Positions 1 through 7,866 of a DNA stretch of 64,000 nucleotides are shown piece by piece. The notes below the pieces were generated by a model. The model did no database searches and was not told where the DNA came from. It worked only from the letters and a program-made list of their open reading frames with translations. The number at the start of each line of letters is the position of its first letter. Positions within the stretch are counted from its first letter, which is position 1. Position numbers and translations under genes: made by a program. Source of the stretch: an uncultured Bacilli bacterium (GTDB taxonomy: Bacteria > Bacillota_I > Bacilli_A > RF39 > UBA660); NCBI GenBank assembly GCA_934130105.1, contig CAKOXL010000003.1, positions 4,473 through 68,472 of the forward strand, in the 5' to 3' direction.

Positions 1-521
1 AAGGTTTAAAAGGCGATCAAGGTCCACAAGGAATCCCAGGAACACCAGGTGCACCAGGCGCACAAGGGCCAACTGGACCTACTGGACCTAGAGGACCTGC
101 TGGATTTGAATCTATGTTTGGACGTAAATATGATAATGCTACTAATACTATTACATTAGAAGCAAATATTGCTCAAACAATCCCACTAGGTAGTACAGGA
201 CCAAATTCAGGAATCACAACTGGTACTCAAAATGCATTAACTATCACTCAAAGTGGTACTTATCAAATAGATTATTACTTTTCAGGATCAACCAATGTTA
301 ATGCTAACGTTACTGTTGAAATAAGTCAAAATCAAACACCAATTGGTAGTACTACTATCATAAAAGATGTAGAAGCAAACAAAGATACTGACTTCATTGG
401 TAGTTCAATTAATTCTTTTGCAAATGGTGATAATATCAGTATGTCAATAGAATCAACATCAGCAGTAACAATATCCCCAACTTCAGGAACAAATGCATAT
501 TTAAACATCCACAAATTATAA
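1..521 (+). CDS. Collagen-like surface protein, C-terminal part (cut by window start)
   Basis: The reading frame is open from base 3, so the start lies upstream of the window; 172 residues are visible. The first 37 or so are Gly-X-Y triplets ([24 protein letters not shown]), the collagen triple-helix pattern. The last ~135 residues form a beta-rich, Thr/Asn-rich globular domain (begins FGRKYDN, ends NAYLNIHKL). Its ending and several inner motifs (GTYQIDYYFSG, KDTDF) recur in the protein at 2779-3366, so the two share a C-terminal domain. This stalk-plus-globular-tip layout is that of BclA-type exosporium proteins. The role on the spore surface is inferred from the CotJ neighbours. The Thr in GPT triplets are typical O-glycosylation sites. 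Confidence 0.9.
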   Translation, partial: GLKGDQGPQGIPGTPGAPGAQGPTGPTGPRGPAGFESMFGRKYDNATNTITLEANIAQTIPLGSTGPNSGITTGTQNALTITQSGTYQIDYYFSGSTNVNANVTVEISQNQTPIGSTTIIKDVEANKDTDFIGSSINSFANGDNISMSIESTSAVTISPTSGTNAYLNIHKL

Positions 522-531
522 TATTTTAAAA

Positions 532-567
532 AAGTAAACGTTTTATAAATAGACGTTTATTTTTTTA
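532..567 (+). terminator. Intrinsic terminator after the first collagen-like gene
   Basis: A 7-bp stem (TAAACGT/ACGTTTA) with an 11-nt loop is followed by a run of T residues, 10 bases after the stop codon. Confidence 0.75.
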
Positions 568-581
568 TGACATAAAAACAG

Positions 582-608
582 ACGTGATAATAAAAACATC
601 ATATATTA
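582..608 (+). promoter_or_regulatory. Candidate sigma-K-type promoter for the collagen-like gene at 629
   Basis: AC at 582-583, a 16-base spacer and CATATATTA at 600-608 fit the known sigma-K pattern AC-N16-CATANNNTA. The box lies only 20 bases before the ATG, so the leader would be about 14 bases and would start right at the ribosome binding site. BclA-type genes of Bacillus are sigma-K controlled, which makes the match sensible, but it is a pattern match only. Confidence 0.4.
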
Positions 609-628
609 CCATAGAAAGGAGAAAAAGT

Positions 629-1588
629 ATGTTTGAAGGAAAAAATAATTGTTGTAAAAAATGGGAACTTTTAAATTCATGTTACCTACTAGGGCCAACT
701 GGGCCAAGAGGAACATCTGATACTCTAGAAATAAGAAACACAATAACAGGAGATGTTGGTACAGAAGCTAAAGTAATTGATACTACTGGTGCCCCTCATC
801 ATGTATTAGATTTCATAATTCCACAAGGAAAAGAAGGAACACCTGGTGCTAACTTAAATATTTTAGGCCATTATGATACACTAGATGATTTGAAAAAAGA
901 TCACCCTACCGGTCAAAAATATGATGCTTACCTTGTAGGAAAAGATTTATATATTTGGACAGATACTGGTACTAGTTGGGAAGATGTAGGTCCAATAGAA
1001 GGACCACAAGGTGAAAAAGGAGATAAAGGCGACAAAGGTGATAAGGGTGATATTGGCCCAACTGGTCCTAAAGGAGATACTAGTTACCCTATCGTTAGTT
1101 ACCTAGTTACTTTTAATCCAGGCACTAGTGAAGATGGTGTTGAAATATTATCAGGTGATAAATTACCAATTGATAGAAAAGAAATAGATATTACGAATTT
1201 AGTAACATTAGATAAAGAAAATAAAACTATCAAATTTAATAGAATCGGGTATTATAAAGTCGTTTTTGTTGCTTCTGCTTACACTCAAGCAACTGATATT
1301 GAATTTAACCCCCACCGTGACTTTGTATCTTTAGGCTTTGGTACTAGTAGCGATATTATCTATATTGGTGCTAGTGAATGGGTGTATGATGAAACAGCTA
1401 CTCAAATAATAGGTCAAGGGGTTATAGCTGTTGATAACACAGATAATGTTTATTCTTTAATGAATGTTGGAAAATACACCATTTACTTAAATACTCCTGA
1501 TATTTTAGATATTAATTCTCACTCTTATTTTACCAATTCCCTACTCACTATTACGGTAGAATATTTAGGAAAACAAACTAGTGAATAA
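629..1588 (+). CDS. Collagen-like surface protein
   Basis: 319 residues when started at the ATG that follows AAAGGAG (615-621); an upstream in-frame start at 584 has no such site. A short Cys-containing N-terminus (NNCCKKWELLNSCY) leads into two collagen stretches (GPTGPRG; then GPQGEKGDKGDKG through GPTGPKGD). Between them is a non-collagen module (ITGDVGTEAKV...HHVLDFIIPQGKEG) that also occurs in the protein at 7867-9045. The C-terminal ~170 residues are a beta-rich globular domain unlike that of the other collagen proteins here. A surface or exosporium filament is inferred from the family layout and CotJ neighbours. The glycosyltransferase gene follows 41 bases later on the same strand. 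Confidence 0.88.
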   Translation: MFEGKNNCCKKWELLNSCYLLGPTGPRGTSDTLEIRNTITGDVGTEAKVIDTTGAPHHVLDFIIPQGKEGTPGANLNILGHYDTLDDLKKDHPTGQKYDAYLVGKDLYIWTDTGTSWEDVGPIEGPQGEKGDKGDKGDKGDIGPTGPKGDTSYPIVSYLVTFNPGTSEDGVEILSGDKLPIDRKEIDITNLVTLDKENKTIKFNRIGYYKVVFVASAYTQATDIEFNPHRDFVSLGFGTSSDIIYIGASEWVYDETATQIIGQGVIAVDNTDNVYSLMNVGKYTIYLNTPDILDINSHSYFTNSLLTITVEYLGKQTSE

Positions 1589-1629
1589 TATATAACAGCA
1601 AACTAACATAGAATAAACTGAGGTGAAAA

Positions 1630-2724
1630 ATGAAAAAATATAAAGTATGCGTATATGCTATCTGTAAAAACGAAGAAAAATTTATAGAACGTTGGGTAGA
1701 ATCAATGAAGGAAGCTGATGAAATATACGTTTTAGATACTGGTTCAACTGATAATAGTATAAAATTATTAAAAAAATTAGGCGTAAATGTCAAAAAGAAA
1801 ACATTTAAGCAATGGCGATTTGATAAAGCTAGAAATTTATCTTTAAAAATGGTACCTAAAGATACTGATATTTGTGTATGCACTGATATTGATGAAACGT
1901 TTGACAGTGGTTGGCGTGAAAAATTAGAAAATGCCTGGGAAAAAGGAAAAACCAATAGACTCTTATACACTTATAATTGGAGTCTTGATAAAAACAACAA
2001 TCCACTAGTAACATTTTATACAGAAAAAATTCATAGTAGAAATGATTATATATGGACACATCCAGTTCATGAGGTATTAACATACATTGGTAAAAATCAA
2101 GAAGAAACAAAGACCGTAGATGAAATAGTACTTAATCATTATCCTGACTTGAAAAAATCAAGAAGCAATTATTTAGAATTATTAGAGCTATCAGTCAAAG
2201 AAGATCCAAATGATGATAGAAATACGCATTACCTAGGTCGAGAATATATGTATCATGAAAAATGGAATGAGGCAATTGATACATTAATAAAACATTTATC
2301 ATTAAAAAAAGCCACATGGAAGGATGAAAGATGTGCATCAATGAGATTTATTGCAAGATGTTATGAAAAATTAAAAAGATATGATGAAGCTAAAATGTGG
2401 CTAGATAAAGCAATATTAGAATCACCATACTTAAGAGATCCATACATGGAAAGAGCCATTCTAGAATATAATTTAGGAAACTATGAAGAAGTAGAAAAAT
2501 ATTGTTTAATGGCATTAAAAATAAATACCCATGAAAAAACTTATATAAATGAAGTTTTTAGTTGGAATAATACCGTTTATGACCTACTATCTTTGTGTTA
2601 TTTTTACAAAAACGATCTAGAAAAAGCTATTTTTTATTTAAATATAGCGCTAGAAATGGAGCCAAATAATAAAAGGCTTAAAAATAACCTAAAAATAATG
2701 AAAAATATGATTAAAAATAATTAA
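1630..2724 (+). CDS. Family 2 glycosyltransferase with C-terminal TPR repeats
   Basis: 364 residues, with GAGGTG just before the ATG. The N-terminal ~200 residues carry the GT-A fold signatures: KVCVYAICKNEEKFIERWV at the start, VLDTGSTDNS and the DTDICVCTDIDE segment, which supplies the metal-binding DxD-like acidic residues. From about residue 210 the sequence turns into TPR-like helical pairs (HYLGREYMYHEKWNEAI, RYDEAKMWLDKA, YFYKNDLEKAIFYLNIA). The gene sits between two collagen-like genes on the same strand, so glycosylation of their GPT threonines is the most economical role. That is inference from context; the sugar donor cannot be read from sequence. Confidence 0.88.
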   Translation: MKKYKVCVYAICKNEEKFIERWVESMKEADEIYVLDTGSTDNSIKLLKKLGVNVKKKTFKQWRFDKARNLSLKMVPKDTDICVCTDIDETFDSGWREKLENAWEKGKTNRLLYTYNWSLDKNNNPLVTFYTEKIHSRNDYIWTHPVHEVLTYIGKNQEETKTVDEIVLNHYPDLKKSRSNYLELLELSVKEDPNDDRNTHYLGREYMYHEKWNEAIDTLIKHLSLKKATWKDERCASMRFIARCYEKLKRYDEAKMWLDKAILESPYLRDPYMERAILEYNLGNYEEVEKYCLMALKINTHEKTYINEVFSWNNTVYDLLSLCYFYKNDLEKAIFYLNIALEMEPNNKRLKNNLKIMKNMIKNN

Positions 2725-2778
2725 TACCATGTTGAATGTTAATTACCAAAATATATATTTATAAAGGAGAATCAAACC

Positions 2779-3366
2779 ATGAATAGATATCCAAGTTCAA
2801 ACTGTTACCATATTATTAATGGAGCAACAGGTCCAATAGGGCCAACCGGACCAACTGGGCCTATTGGGCCAACAGGTATAACTGGGCCAACTGGACCTAT
2901 CGGCCCTACCGGTGTAACAGGCCCTACTGGCCCTAGCGGTGAAGCATTTACTAAGGAATTCGCACATAAATATAACGATGAAGGCGATACCTTAGAACTA
3001 ACAGCTAACATACCACATCAAGTTAGTTTAAATATTTCGGGTGAAGCATCAGGGATAACTGTAAATCTAGAAAACAGTATGATTATTAATTCATTTGGAA
3101 CCTATAAAATTGAATATTTTTTCTCTGGATCTATTTCTGATAATGCTGCATTAGTAGTTGAAGTAGATAATAATGATGTATCAATAAATGGAACTGAAAT
3201 AAGTAAAGATGTAATTGTAAACACTGATACTGATTTTCAAGGCGCCGTTATTGTTGTTGCTAATCCAAAGGATATTATAGATATGAAAGTTAGAGCTAAT
3301 AAAAATGTAACTTTAACCCCTGCCCCAGACCTAAATGCATATTTAATAATAACAAAGTTGATATAA
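2779..3366 (+). CDS. Collagen-like surface protein, short BclA-like
   Basis: 195 residues; AAAGGAGAATC precedes the ATG. A 14-residue leader ([14 protein letters not shown]) is followed by a regular collagen tract at about residues 15-53 made mostly of GPT and GPI triplets. The C-terminal ~135 residues are a beta-rich domain ([19 protein letters not shown], ends [10 protein letters not shown]) that matches the C-terminal domain of the partial protein at 1-521. Such domains in BclA form trimeric jelly-roll tips. Third gene of a plus-strand cluster (collagen, glycosyltransferase, collagen) that ends at a strong terminator. Confidence 0.88.
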   Translation: MNRYPSSNCYHIINGATGPIGPTGPTGPIGPTGITGPTGPIGPTGVTGPTGPSGEAFTKEFAHKYNDEGDTLELTANIPHQVSLNISGEASGITVNLENSMIINSFGTYKIEYFFSGSISDNAALVVEVDNNDVSINGTEISKDVIVNTDTDFQGAVIVVANPKDIIDMKVRANKNVTLTPAPDLNAYLIITKLI

Positions 3367-3416
3367 ATATTAAAAATTTAGGTTTAAATAAAATCTCTCA
3401 AAACAAAATTATAAAC

Positions 3417-3450
3417 AAAAAAGATTCGTGTTTTTATTACGAATCTTTTT
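3417..3450. terminator. Bidirectional intrinsic terminator
   Basis: AAAAAGATTCGT and ACGAATCTTTTT form a long stem with flanking A and T runs, usable from both strands: for the collagen cluster (plus) and for tRNA-His (minus). Confidence 0.8.
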
Positions 3451-3461
3451 ATTAACAAATA

Positions 3462-3538
3462 TGGGGCGGAATATGGGGATCGAACCCATGCATACCGGAG
3501 CCACAATCCGGCGTGTTAACCACTTCACCAATACCGCC
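3462..3538 (-). tRNA. tRNA-His (anticodon GTG)
   Basis: The cloverleaf folds with encoded CCA and the extra 5' G (G-1 opposite C73) that is diagnostic of tRNA-His. The anticodon loop is TTGTGGC. D-stem, 5-bp anticodon stem and T-stem pair fully; the acceptor stem has one U-U mismatch at positions 5-68. Confidence 0.95.
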
Positions 3539-3647
3539 ATCAATGTATTAATTATTTAACTAAAAAATACATTCTTATTTTACCAACAAAATTTTCTTTT
3601 TGCAATACCTTTTTACTTATTTTAAATAAATATCACACAATAAACAT

Positions 3648-4745
3648 TTATTTTACAACATAAGGATCATTTTCTGTACCAGTACCCTTTGAATATAAAA
3701 CATCACTTGCTAAATGAACAACAGGTCTAATGTATCCAGTAGAACTTGCTCTTGTAATAGTTACAGTACCATCTAGAGAAACTTTAAATACCTTATAAGT
3801 ATTACTAGCATCACCAGTTAACAACCACCAATTAAAATTATAAACATCTAAATAATTATAATTAGAACAACTATCCGTCATAGCTGAATTACAGTTCTCA
3901 TCAATACTTGCATTAATATAATCATATAAAGGCAATAAACCAATATATTGACTTTCTAAAAGTTGACTTTTTTCTATAGAACCATCATTATAAACATCTG
4001 CTTCATTACGTTTTCCAATACTTAAATCATATAAAGATAACATCTTTTTAGCACTATCACTAAGTAATGTGTTTTTACTATAAATATCATCAATAGAATC
4101 TCTAATTCTACTAACAGAATAATCATTAATACCATCATTTCTATCACGATCAGCATTAAAACGATCATCCCAAGTAACAGAAGTTAATTTTTCATTTAAT
4201 ATTAAAACTACTTGATCACCACTAATTTTAACTATTCTCCACATCTTTCCGCTAAAGTTAACATAGTTATTAGGATCTTGACCCTTAAACACTAATTCAC
4301 CATTTTCTTCATATAACCCTTGTCCTGTATAAACTATATTTTCATGATCTTTAATATATGAAGACAATGTCTTTGTAACATAACTACTACCACAATCTAA
4401 TATTGGAGTATAACGATATTCTCCACCAACATAACTTACTATAACAGTAGCACTACAACTAGCACCTTTCATGCTCTTAGTAAGTTCACTCATACTTTTT
4501 AAATATCCAGCTTGAGTCAAAGAAACATCTGTAGTTGAAACTTGTTCATTACCATCTTTAGGAAGAAGTTCAGTATGGTCAGAATAATATGCTTTTGCAG
4601 CATTTAATACTTTATTCTCTATACTCTTATAACTAGTTTTTCCAAAAATAGAATTATAAATTAACAATATAATTATAATTAGTAAAACAACAACTACACA
4701 ACCGCAAGATATCATTATTAATTTCTTTTTACCTAAATTTTTCAT
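3648..4745 (-). CDS. Membrane-anchored surface protein with pilin-like N-terminus
   Basis: 365 residues from the ATG preceded by AAGGAG; a further in-frame ATG at 4760 lies before that site and is unlikely. A Lys-rich start and one hydrophobic helix (about residues 7-29) are followed by a segment (SIENKVLNAAKAYYSDH...LTQAGYL) that resembles secreted pseudopilin-like proteins of gut Firmicutes. The C-terminal ~200 residues contain WRIVKI, WWLLTGD and RPVVHLASD motifs, seen in large extracellular proteins of these bacteria (DUF6273-like, from memory). Four paired Cys residues in the ectodomain suggest disulfides. Exact function unknown. Confidence 0.75.
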   Translation of the reverse strand: MKNLGKKKLIMISCGCVVVVLLIIIILLIYNSIFGKTSYKSIENKVLNAAKAYYSDHTELLPKDGNEQVSTTDVSLTQAGYLKSMSELTKSMKGASCSATVIVSYVGGEYRYTPILDCGSSYVTKTLSSYIKDHENIVYTGQGLYEENGELVFKGQDPNNYVNFSGKMWRIVKISGDQVVLILNEKLTSVTWDDRFNADRDRNDGINDYSVSRIRDSIDDIYSKNTLLSDSAKKMLSLYDLSIGKRNEADVYNDGSIEKSQLLESQYIGLLPLYDYINASIDENCNSAMTDSCSNYNYLDVYNFNWWLLTGDASNTYKVFKVSLDGTVTITRASSTGYIRPVVHLASDVLYSKGTGTENDPYVVK

Positions 4746-4773
4746 ACATATCTCCTTCATAAATCATACACCA

Positions 4774-4802
4774 ATTATAACAAACTATTTTTTTTAATTC
4801 AA
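4774..4802 (-). promoter_or_regulatory. Sigma-A-type promoter for the gene at 3648-4745
   Basis: Reading the minus strand: TTGAAT, 17 bases, TATAAT, with TG one base before the -10 (extended -10). It lies 29 bases upstream of the chosen ATG. Confidence 0.65.
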
Positions 4803-4844
4803 TACTTTTACCCCTATAAAAATAGACATTTTAACCATCATACA

Positions 4845-4869
4845 TAAAAAAAGAAGCATAAATACTTCT
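4845..4869 (-). terminator. Terminator of the cotJ operon
   Basis: On the minus strand AGAAGTA/TGCTTCT pairs over 7 bp around a TTTA loop and runs into seven T residues. It overlaps the stop codon of cotJC. Confidence 0.75.
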
Positions 4870-5435
4870 TATCTAGCTTGTGGTAAATTTTCTTTATAAT
4901 AATCATATAATTCTTTAAATCTAGCAAAATGTACTATCTCACGTTGTCTTAGCCATAATAATGGTCCAATTATATCAGGATCATCAGTTAAATCAATCAA
5001 ACTTTCATATACAGCACGTGCTTTTTCTTCTGCTGCCATATCTTCACTTAAATCGGCAAGTGCATCACCAGTTGTTGCAAAATATGTTACTGTAAATGGT
5101 ACTCCACTTGCATCTACTGGATAAACAGCATTTTTATGTTCAGCATAGTGACTAGCTAAACCAGCTTCCTTCATCTCTTCAGGTGTTGCACCTTTCATTA
5201 ATTGATATAACATTGCACAAATTATTTCAATATGAGCTAACTCTTCTGTGCCTATATCAGTTAAAAGAGCTTTTCCTCTATTATCTGGCATTGTATATCT
5301 TTGATTTAAATAACGAAGAGCTGCACCCAATTCACCACCAAAGCCACCATACTGAGTTACTAACTGTTTAGCAAAGGCTAAATTCTTTTTCTTAATTGAA
5401 ACAGGATACTGTAATCTTTTTTCATATGCCCACAT
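4869..5435 (-). CDS. cotJC: Spore coat protein CotJC (manganese-catalase-like)
   Basis: 188 residues starting MWAYEKRLQYP, the usual CotJC beginning. The ATG is one base after the stop of the upstream gene, with GGAGG inside that gene's end; the longer frame start at 5489 is not used. The ferritin-like four-helix fold of manganese catalases is visible, with helices carrying likely metal ligands (E in TEELAHIE, E/H in AEEKAR and REIVHFARF). CotJC is a known spore coat component in Bacillus and Clostridium. Second gene of the cotJ operon. Confidence 0.93.
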   Translation of the reverse strand: MWAYEKRLQYPVSIKKKNLAFAKQLVTQYGGFGGELGAALRYLNQRYTMPDNRGKALLTDIGTEELAHIEIICAMLYQLMKGATPEEMKEAGLASHYAEHKNAVYPVDASGVPFTVTYFATTGDALADLSEDMAAEEKARAVYESLIDLTDDPDIIGPLLWLRQREIVHFARFKELYDYYKENLPQAR

Positions 5436-5436
5436 C

Positions 5437-5883
5437 TTACATTTCCTCCATTTCCCATGGCCAAGCATACGCTTCCCAACTAAAGTCATTAGTATTAGAT
5501 GGACTATCCGCTAAAATAGGCCCATACTTTCTTTCATATGCTTTTATAGCATCACTTGCCTTCTTCTGATAATCATTATATAAATTAATCATTCCCGTAT
5601 CATTAGGATAAATATCTAAATAAAGTTTTACCTCATGAGCTGCAAAAGTTGTTTGATTAACATTTAATAATAATTCTGCTTGCTCATTATTAGGAATTAG
5701 TTTAGATGGTTGATAATTTAAATATTGATCATATAAATTATTAAATAAATTACCTTTTATATATCCTTCATACATAGGCATTATGTTGCTATCAGATATA
5801 CCTGTCTGATTTGGCATCATCATATTATTAAATATATTCATATCAGGATAGCCAAAATCATTAAAATTCATATTATTATTCAT
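5437..5883 (-). CDS. cotJB: Fused spore coat protein CotJA-CotJB
   Basis: 148 residues; AGAGGAGAG precedes the ATG. Residues ~35-62 (MPMYEGYIKGNLFNNLYDQY) resemble CotJA, which normally is a separate ~80-residue protein. Residues ~65-148 are a full CotJB (NVNQTTFAAHEVKLYLDIYPND, KYGPILAD, ending WPWEMEEM). In Bacillus subtilis cotJA, cotJB and cotJC are three genes; here the first two appear joined. The Asn/Met-rich first 30 residues look like a flexible tail. Operon with cotJC. Confidence 0.85.
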   Translation of the reverse strand: MNNNMNFNDFGYPDMNIFNNMMMPNQTGISDSNIMPMYEGYIKGNLFNNLYDQYLNYQPSKLIPNNEQAELLLNVNQTTFAAHEVKLYLDIYPNDTGMINLYNDYQKKASDAIKAYERKYGPILADSPSNTNDFSWEAYAWPWEMEEM

Positions 5884-5888
5884 AAAAT

Positions 5889-5925
5889 CTCTCCTCTAGT
5901 TTAGTTTATGACTTACTAACTATAA
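5889..5925 (-). promoter_or_regulatory. Candidate sporulation promoter -10 box of cotJ
   Basis: The minus strand carries CATAAACTA shortly upstream of the cotJ ribosome binding site. It fits both sigma-K (CATANNNTA) and, with one mismatch, sigma-E (CATACANT). No convincing -35 is seen. CotJ of B. subtilis is sigma-E controlled. Confidence 0.3.
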
Positions 5926-5942
5926 GGACTGGGCAAAAGCAC

Positions 5943-5966
5943 AAAAAAACTACCTTTAAGAGGTAG
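5943..5966 (-). terminator. Terminator of the Clp-like ATPase gene
   Basis: CTACCT/AGGTAG stem with a 5-nt loop followed by seven T residues on the minus strand; overlaps the stop codon region of the gene. Confidence 0.8.
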
Positions 5967-7632
5967 CTGTTTCTTCCATAATCAGTTTTTTAAACTTAAT
6001 ATCAAAGTTTTTTAATTCTTTATCAATAACATCTTGATAAATATTTTTTGAATTTTTAATAGCATTTCTAATATCCAAAATATTAACTTCATTTCTATTA
6101 TTAAATACCGCTTGAGAAAAAGCTTGTGATAATAAAGTTAAACAAATATCGGGATATCTAGAACCAATACCATATACTCTTTTATATTCACTGGTAATAT
6201 CAACAATAAATGTCATAATTTCTACTTTAATAAAATCACTATATTTTAATTTAGCTCCAGTATTTTTCTCTATTTTAGGAAGGGTTCCTATTAATATTCT
6301 AACCGTATGCTCTTTATCAGGCTCCATAACATCAACTCTTTGAAAACGTCTTACAAAAGCCTTATCTCTTAAAACGTATCTTTCATATTCATCAGTAGTT
6401 GTTGCACCTATCATTTTGATACTACCACGACCTAAACTCTCTTTAAACATGTTAGCAAAATCTAAACTAGAATCACTAGTAGCACCCATTAACATATGAA
6501 TTTCATCAATAAATAAAATCACTTTATCTAAATCTTTCAATTCATCAATTAAAGTTTGAAGTCTAGTATCACCAGTTGGTAAAGTACCAAGTAACGATGT
6601 TGTTTTAACACTTATTATTCTATACCCCTTAAGCGCATCAGGAACTTTATTTCGCTGCAAAAGATATGCTAATCCTTCAACAATACTTGTTTTACCAATA
6701 CCAGGTTTACCAACTAAAATACCTGATTTTTCCTGCGTTAGTAAAATTAAAATTAATTGTTTAATCTCTTCACTTCTACCAATTGCTGGATTAGTAACAT
6801 AATCTCTACTGCAAAAATCATCACCATATCGCGCAAGAATACTGATTTTGTTAGTTTGCTGCTCTTTTAATGCTAATTCATTCAATAAATTTGATTTAGT
6901 AACAGGAAGCATAGATAAATCTTCTTCATCGGCATAAGTTTTGGTATAAACTTCTGAACTAACTAAAGATTTATCTTTTTTTAGTTCTTCATCTATATTA
7001 ATAATTTTAGGTATTACTTCTTCTACATATACAGGAGGTGTTTTTTCTTTTACTACTTCATCATCATCGAAATTTCTAATATTGGTTGGATTATTTCTCG
7101 TTGCCCTATATACTGTTTTTTCACTTTTATTATCAAGCCAAACATTATTTTGAACTATTGGTATTTGATGGTTAGCTTGAATAGTTGATTTTAAAACCTC
7201 ATTTTCTAAATCTTTATTAACACCAGTTGTAACATTAAATTCATCCTCTACTTTATTATTGGATTCAGTAGTTAAGATATAATCACGATTAGTTGGTTCT
7301 AAAAACTTTTCTTTATCATCGTTAACATTTCTATTATCATTGCTAGGCTGATTATTAAGAAAATCAAAACTTTCCTGAGTTGATTTCTCGTTAGTGTTAG
7401 AAACATTATTAAAACTAGTAATATTAGTGTTACCAAAATTATCAACATTAGCAGCATTATTAACACTACTAACATTATCACTTTTATTATTAATATTACT
7501 ATAACTATTGAAATGGAAATTTTCTTGCTCATTTGGTAAAGCATTTTCATCTTGATTTAATGATTTATTATCTAATTGTTTGTAATAATCATCGGAAAAA
7601 ATAAACAAACTATCTTTTCTTTCTTGATTCAT
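5956..7632 (-). CDS. Single-ring Clp-like AAA+ ATPase with Asn-rich N-terminal region
   Basis: 558 residues from the ATG after GAGGTGG; a GTG 12 bases upstream overlaps that site. The first ~260 residues are low complexity (Asn, Asp, Ser rich). The C-terminal ~300 residues match the first ATPase domain (D1) of ClpA/ClpB/ClpC: IGRSEEIKQL, Walker A GKPGIGKT (~308-316), Walker B LFIDEIH, sensor GATTTDEYERY, and the Arg-finger segment RRFQRV. No Clp N-domain, middle domain or second ATPase ring is present, nor a ClpP-binding loop. It lies between coat and collagen genes, so a role in spore assembly is possible but unproven. A TATAAT with extended -10 sits upstream. Confidence 0.8.
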   Translation of the reverse strand: MNQERKDSLFIFSDDYYKQLDNKSLNQDENALPNEQENFHFNSYSNINNKSDNVSSVNNAANVDNFGNTNITSFNNVSNTNEKSTQESFDFLNNQPSNDNRNVNDDKEKFLEPTNRDYILTTESNNKVEDEFNVTTGVNKDLENEVLKSTIQANHQIPIVQNNVWLDNKSEKTVYRATRNNPTNIRNFDDDEVVKEKTPPVYVEEVIPKIINIDEELKKDKSLVSSEVYTKTYADEEDLSMLPVTKSNLLNELALKEQQTNKISILARYGDDFCSRDYVTNPAIGRSEEIKQLILILLTQEKSGILVGKPGIGKTSIVEGLAYLLQRNKVPDALKGYRIISVKTTSLLGTLPTGDTRLQTLIDELKDLDKVILFIDEIHMLMGATSDSSLDFANMFKESLGRGSIKMIGATTTDEYERYVLRDKAFVRRFQRVDVMEPDKEHTVRILIGTLPKIEKNTGAKLKYSDFIKVEIMTFIVDITSEYKRVYGIGSRYPDICLTLLSQAFSQAVFNNRNEVNILDIRNAIKNSKNIYQDVIDKELKNFDIKFKKLIMEETATS

Positions 7633-7711
7633 AAAAATTTCCACCTCTTATTCTTTTGTTATTATTATAACATTTTTATATAAACTTTAAAACAAATTTA
7701 AAATAATTTTA

Positions 7712-7760
7712 ATAAAAATAGTAGCTACATAAATAAAATAAATTTATTCATTAGCTACTA
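7712..7760 (-). terminator. Probable terminator downstream of the collagen-like gene
   Basis: TAGTAGCTA and TAGCTACTA form a 9-bp stem with a long AT-rich loop, followed on the minus strand by TTTTTATT. It lies about 105 bases after the stop at 7867. Confidence 0.5.
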
Positions 7761-7866
7761 ATAAACATTTTATAAAAATACTAAGCCAAATAACACTAAT
7801 TAAAAAATTAAATCTATCTAATAAAACAAGTTATTAACATAAGTTATTAAATAGTAATTAAATGAT

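Noticed and set aside
1578..2110. Minus-strand open frames over the glycosyltransferase
   Set aside because: Antisense shadows; the plus-strand frame has clear enzyme motifs.
2805..3011. Pro/Val-rich open frame on the minus strand
   Set aside because: Antisense shadow of the collagen tract (GPT triplets read backwards give GPV-like repeats).
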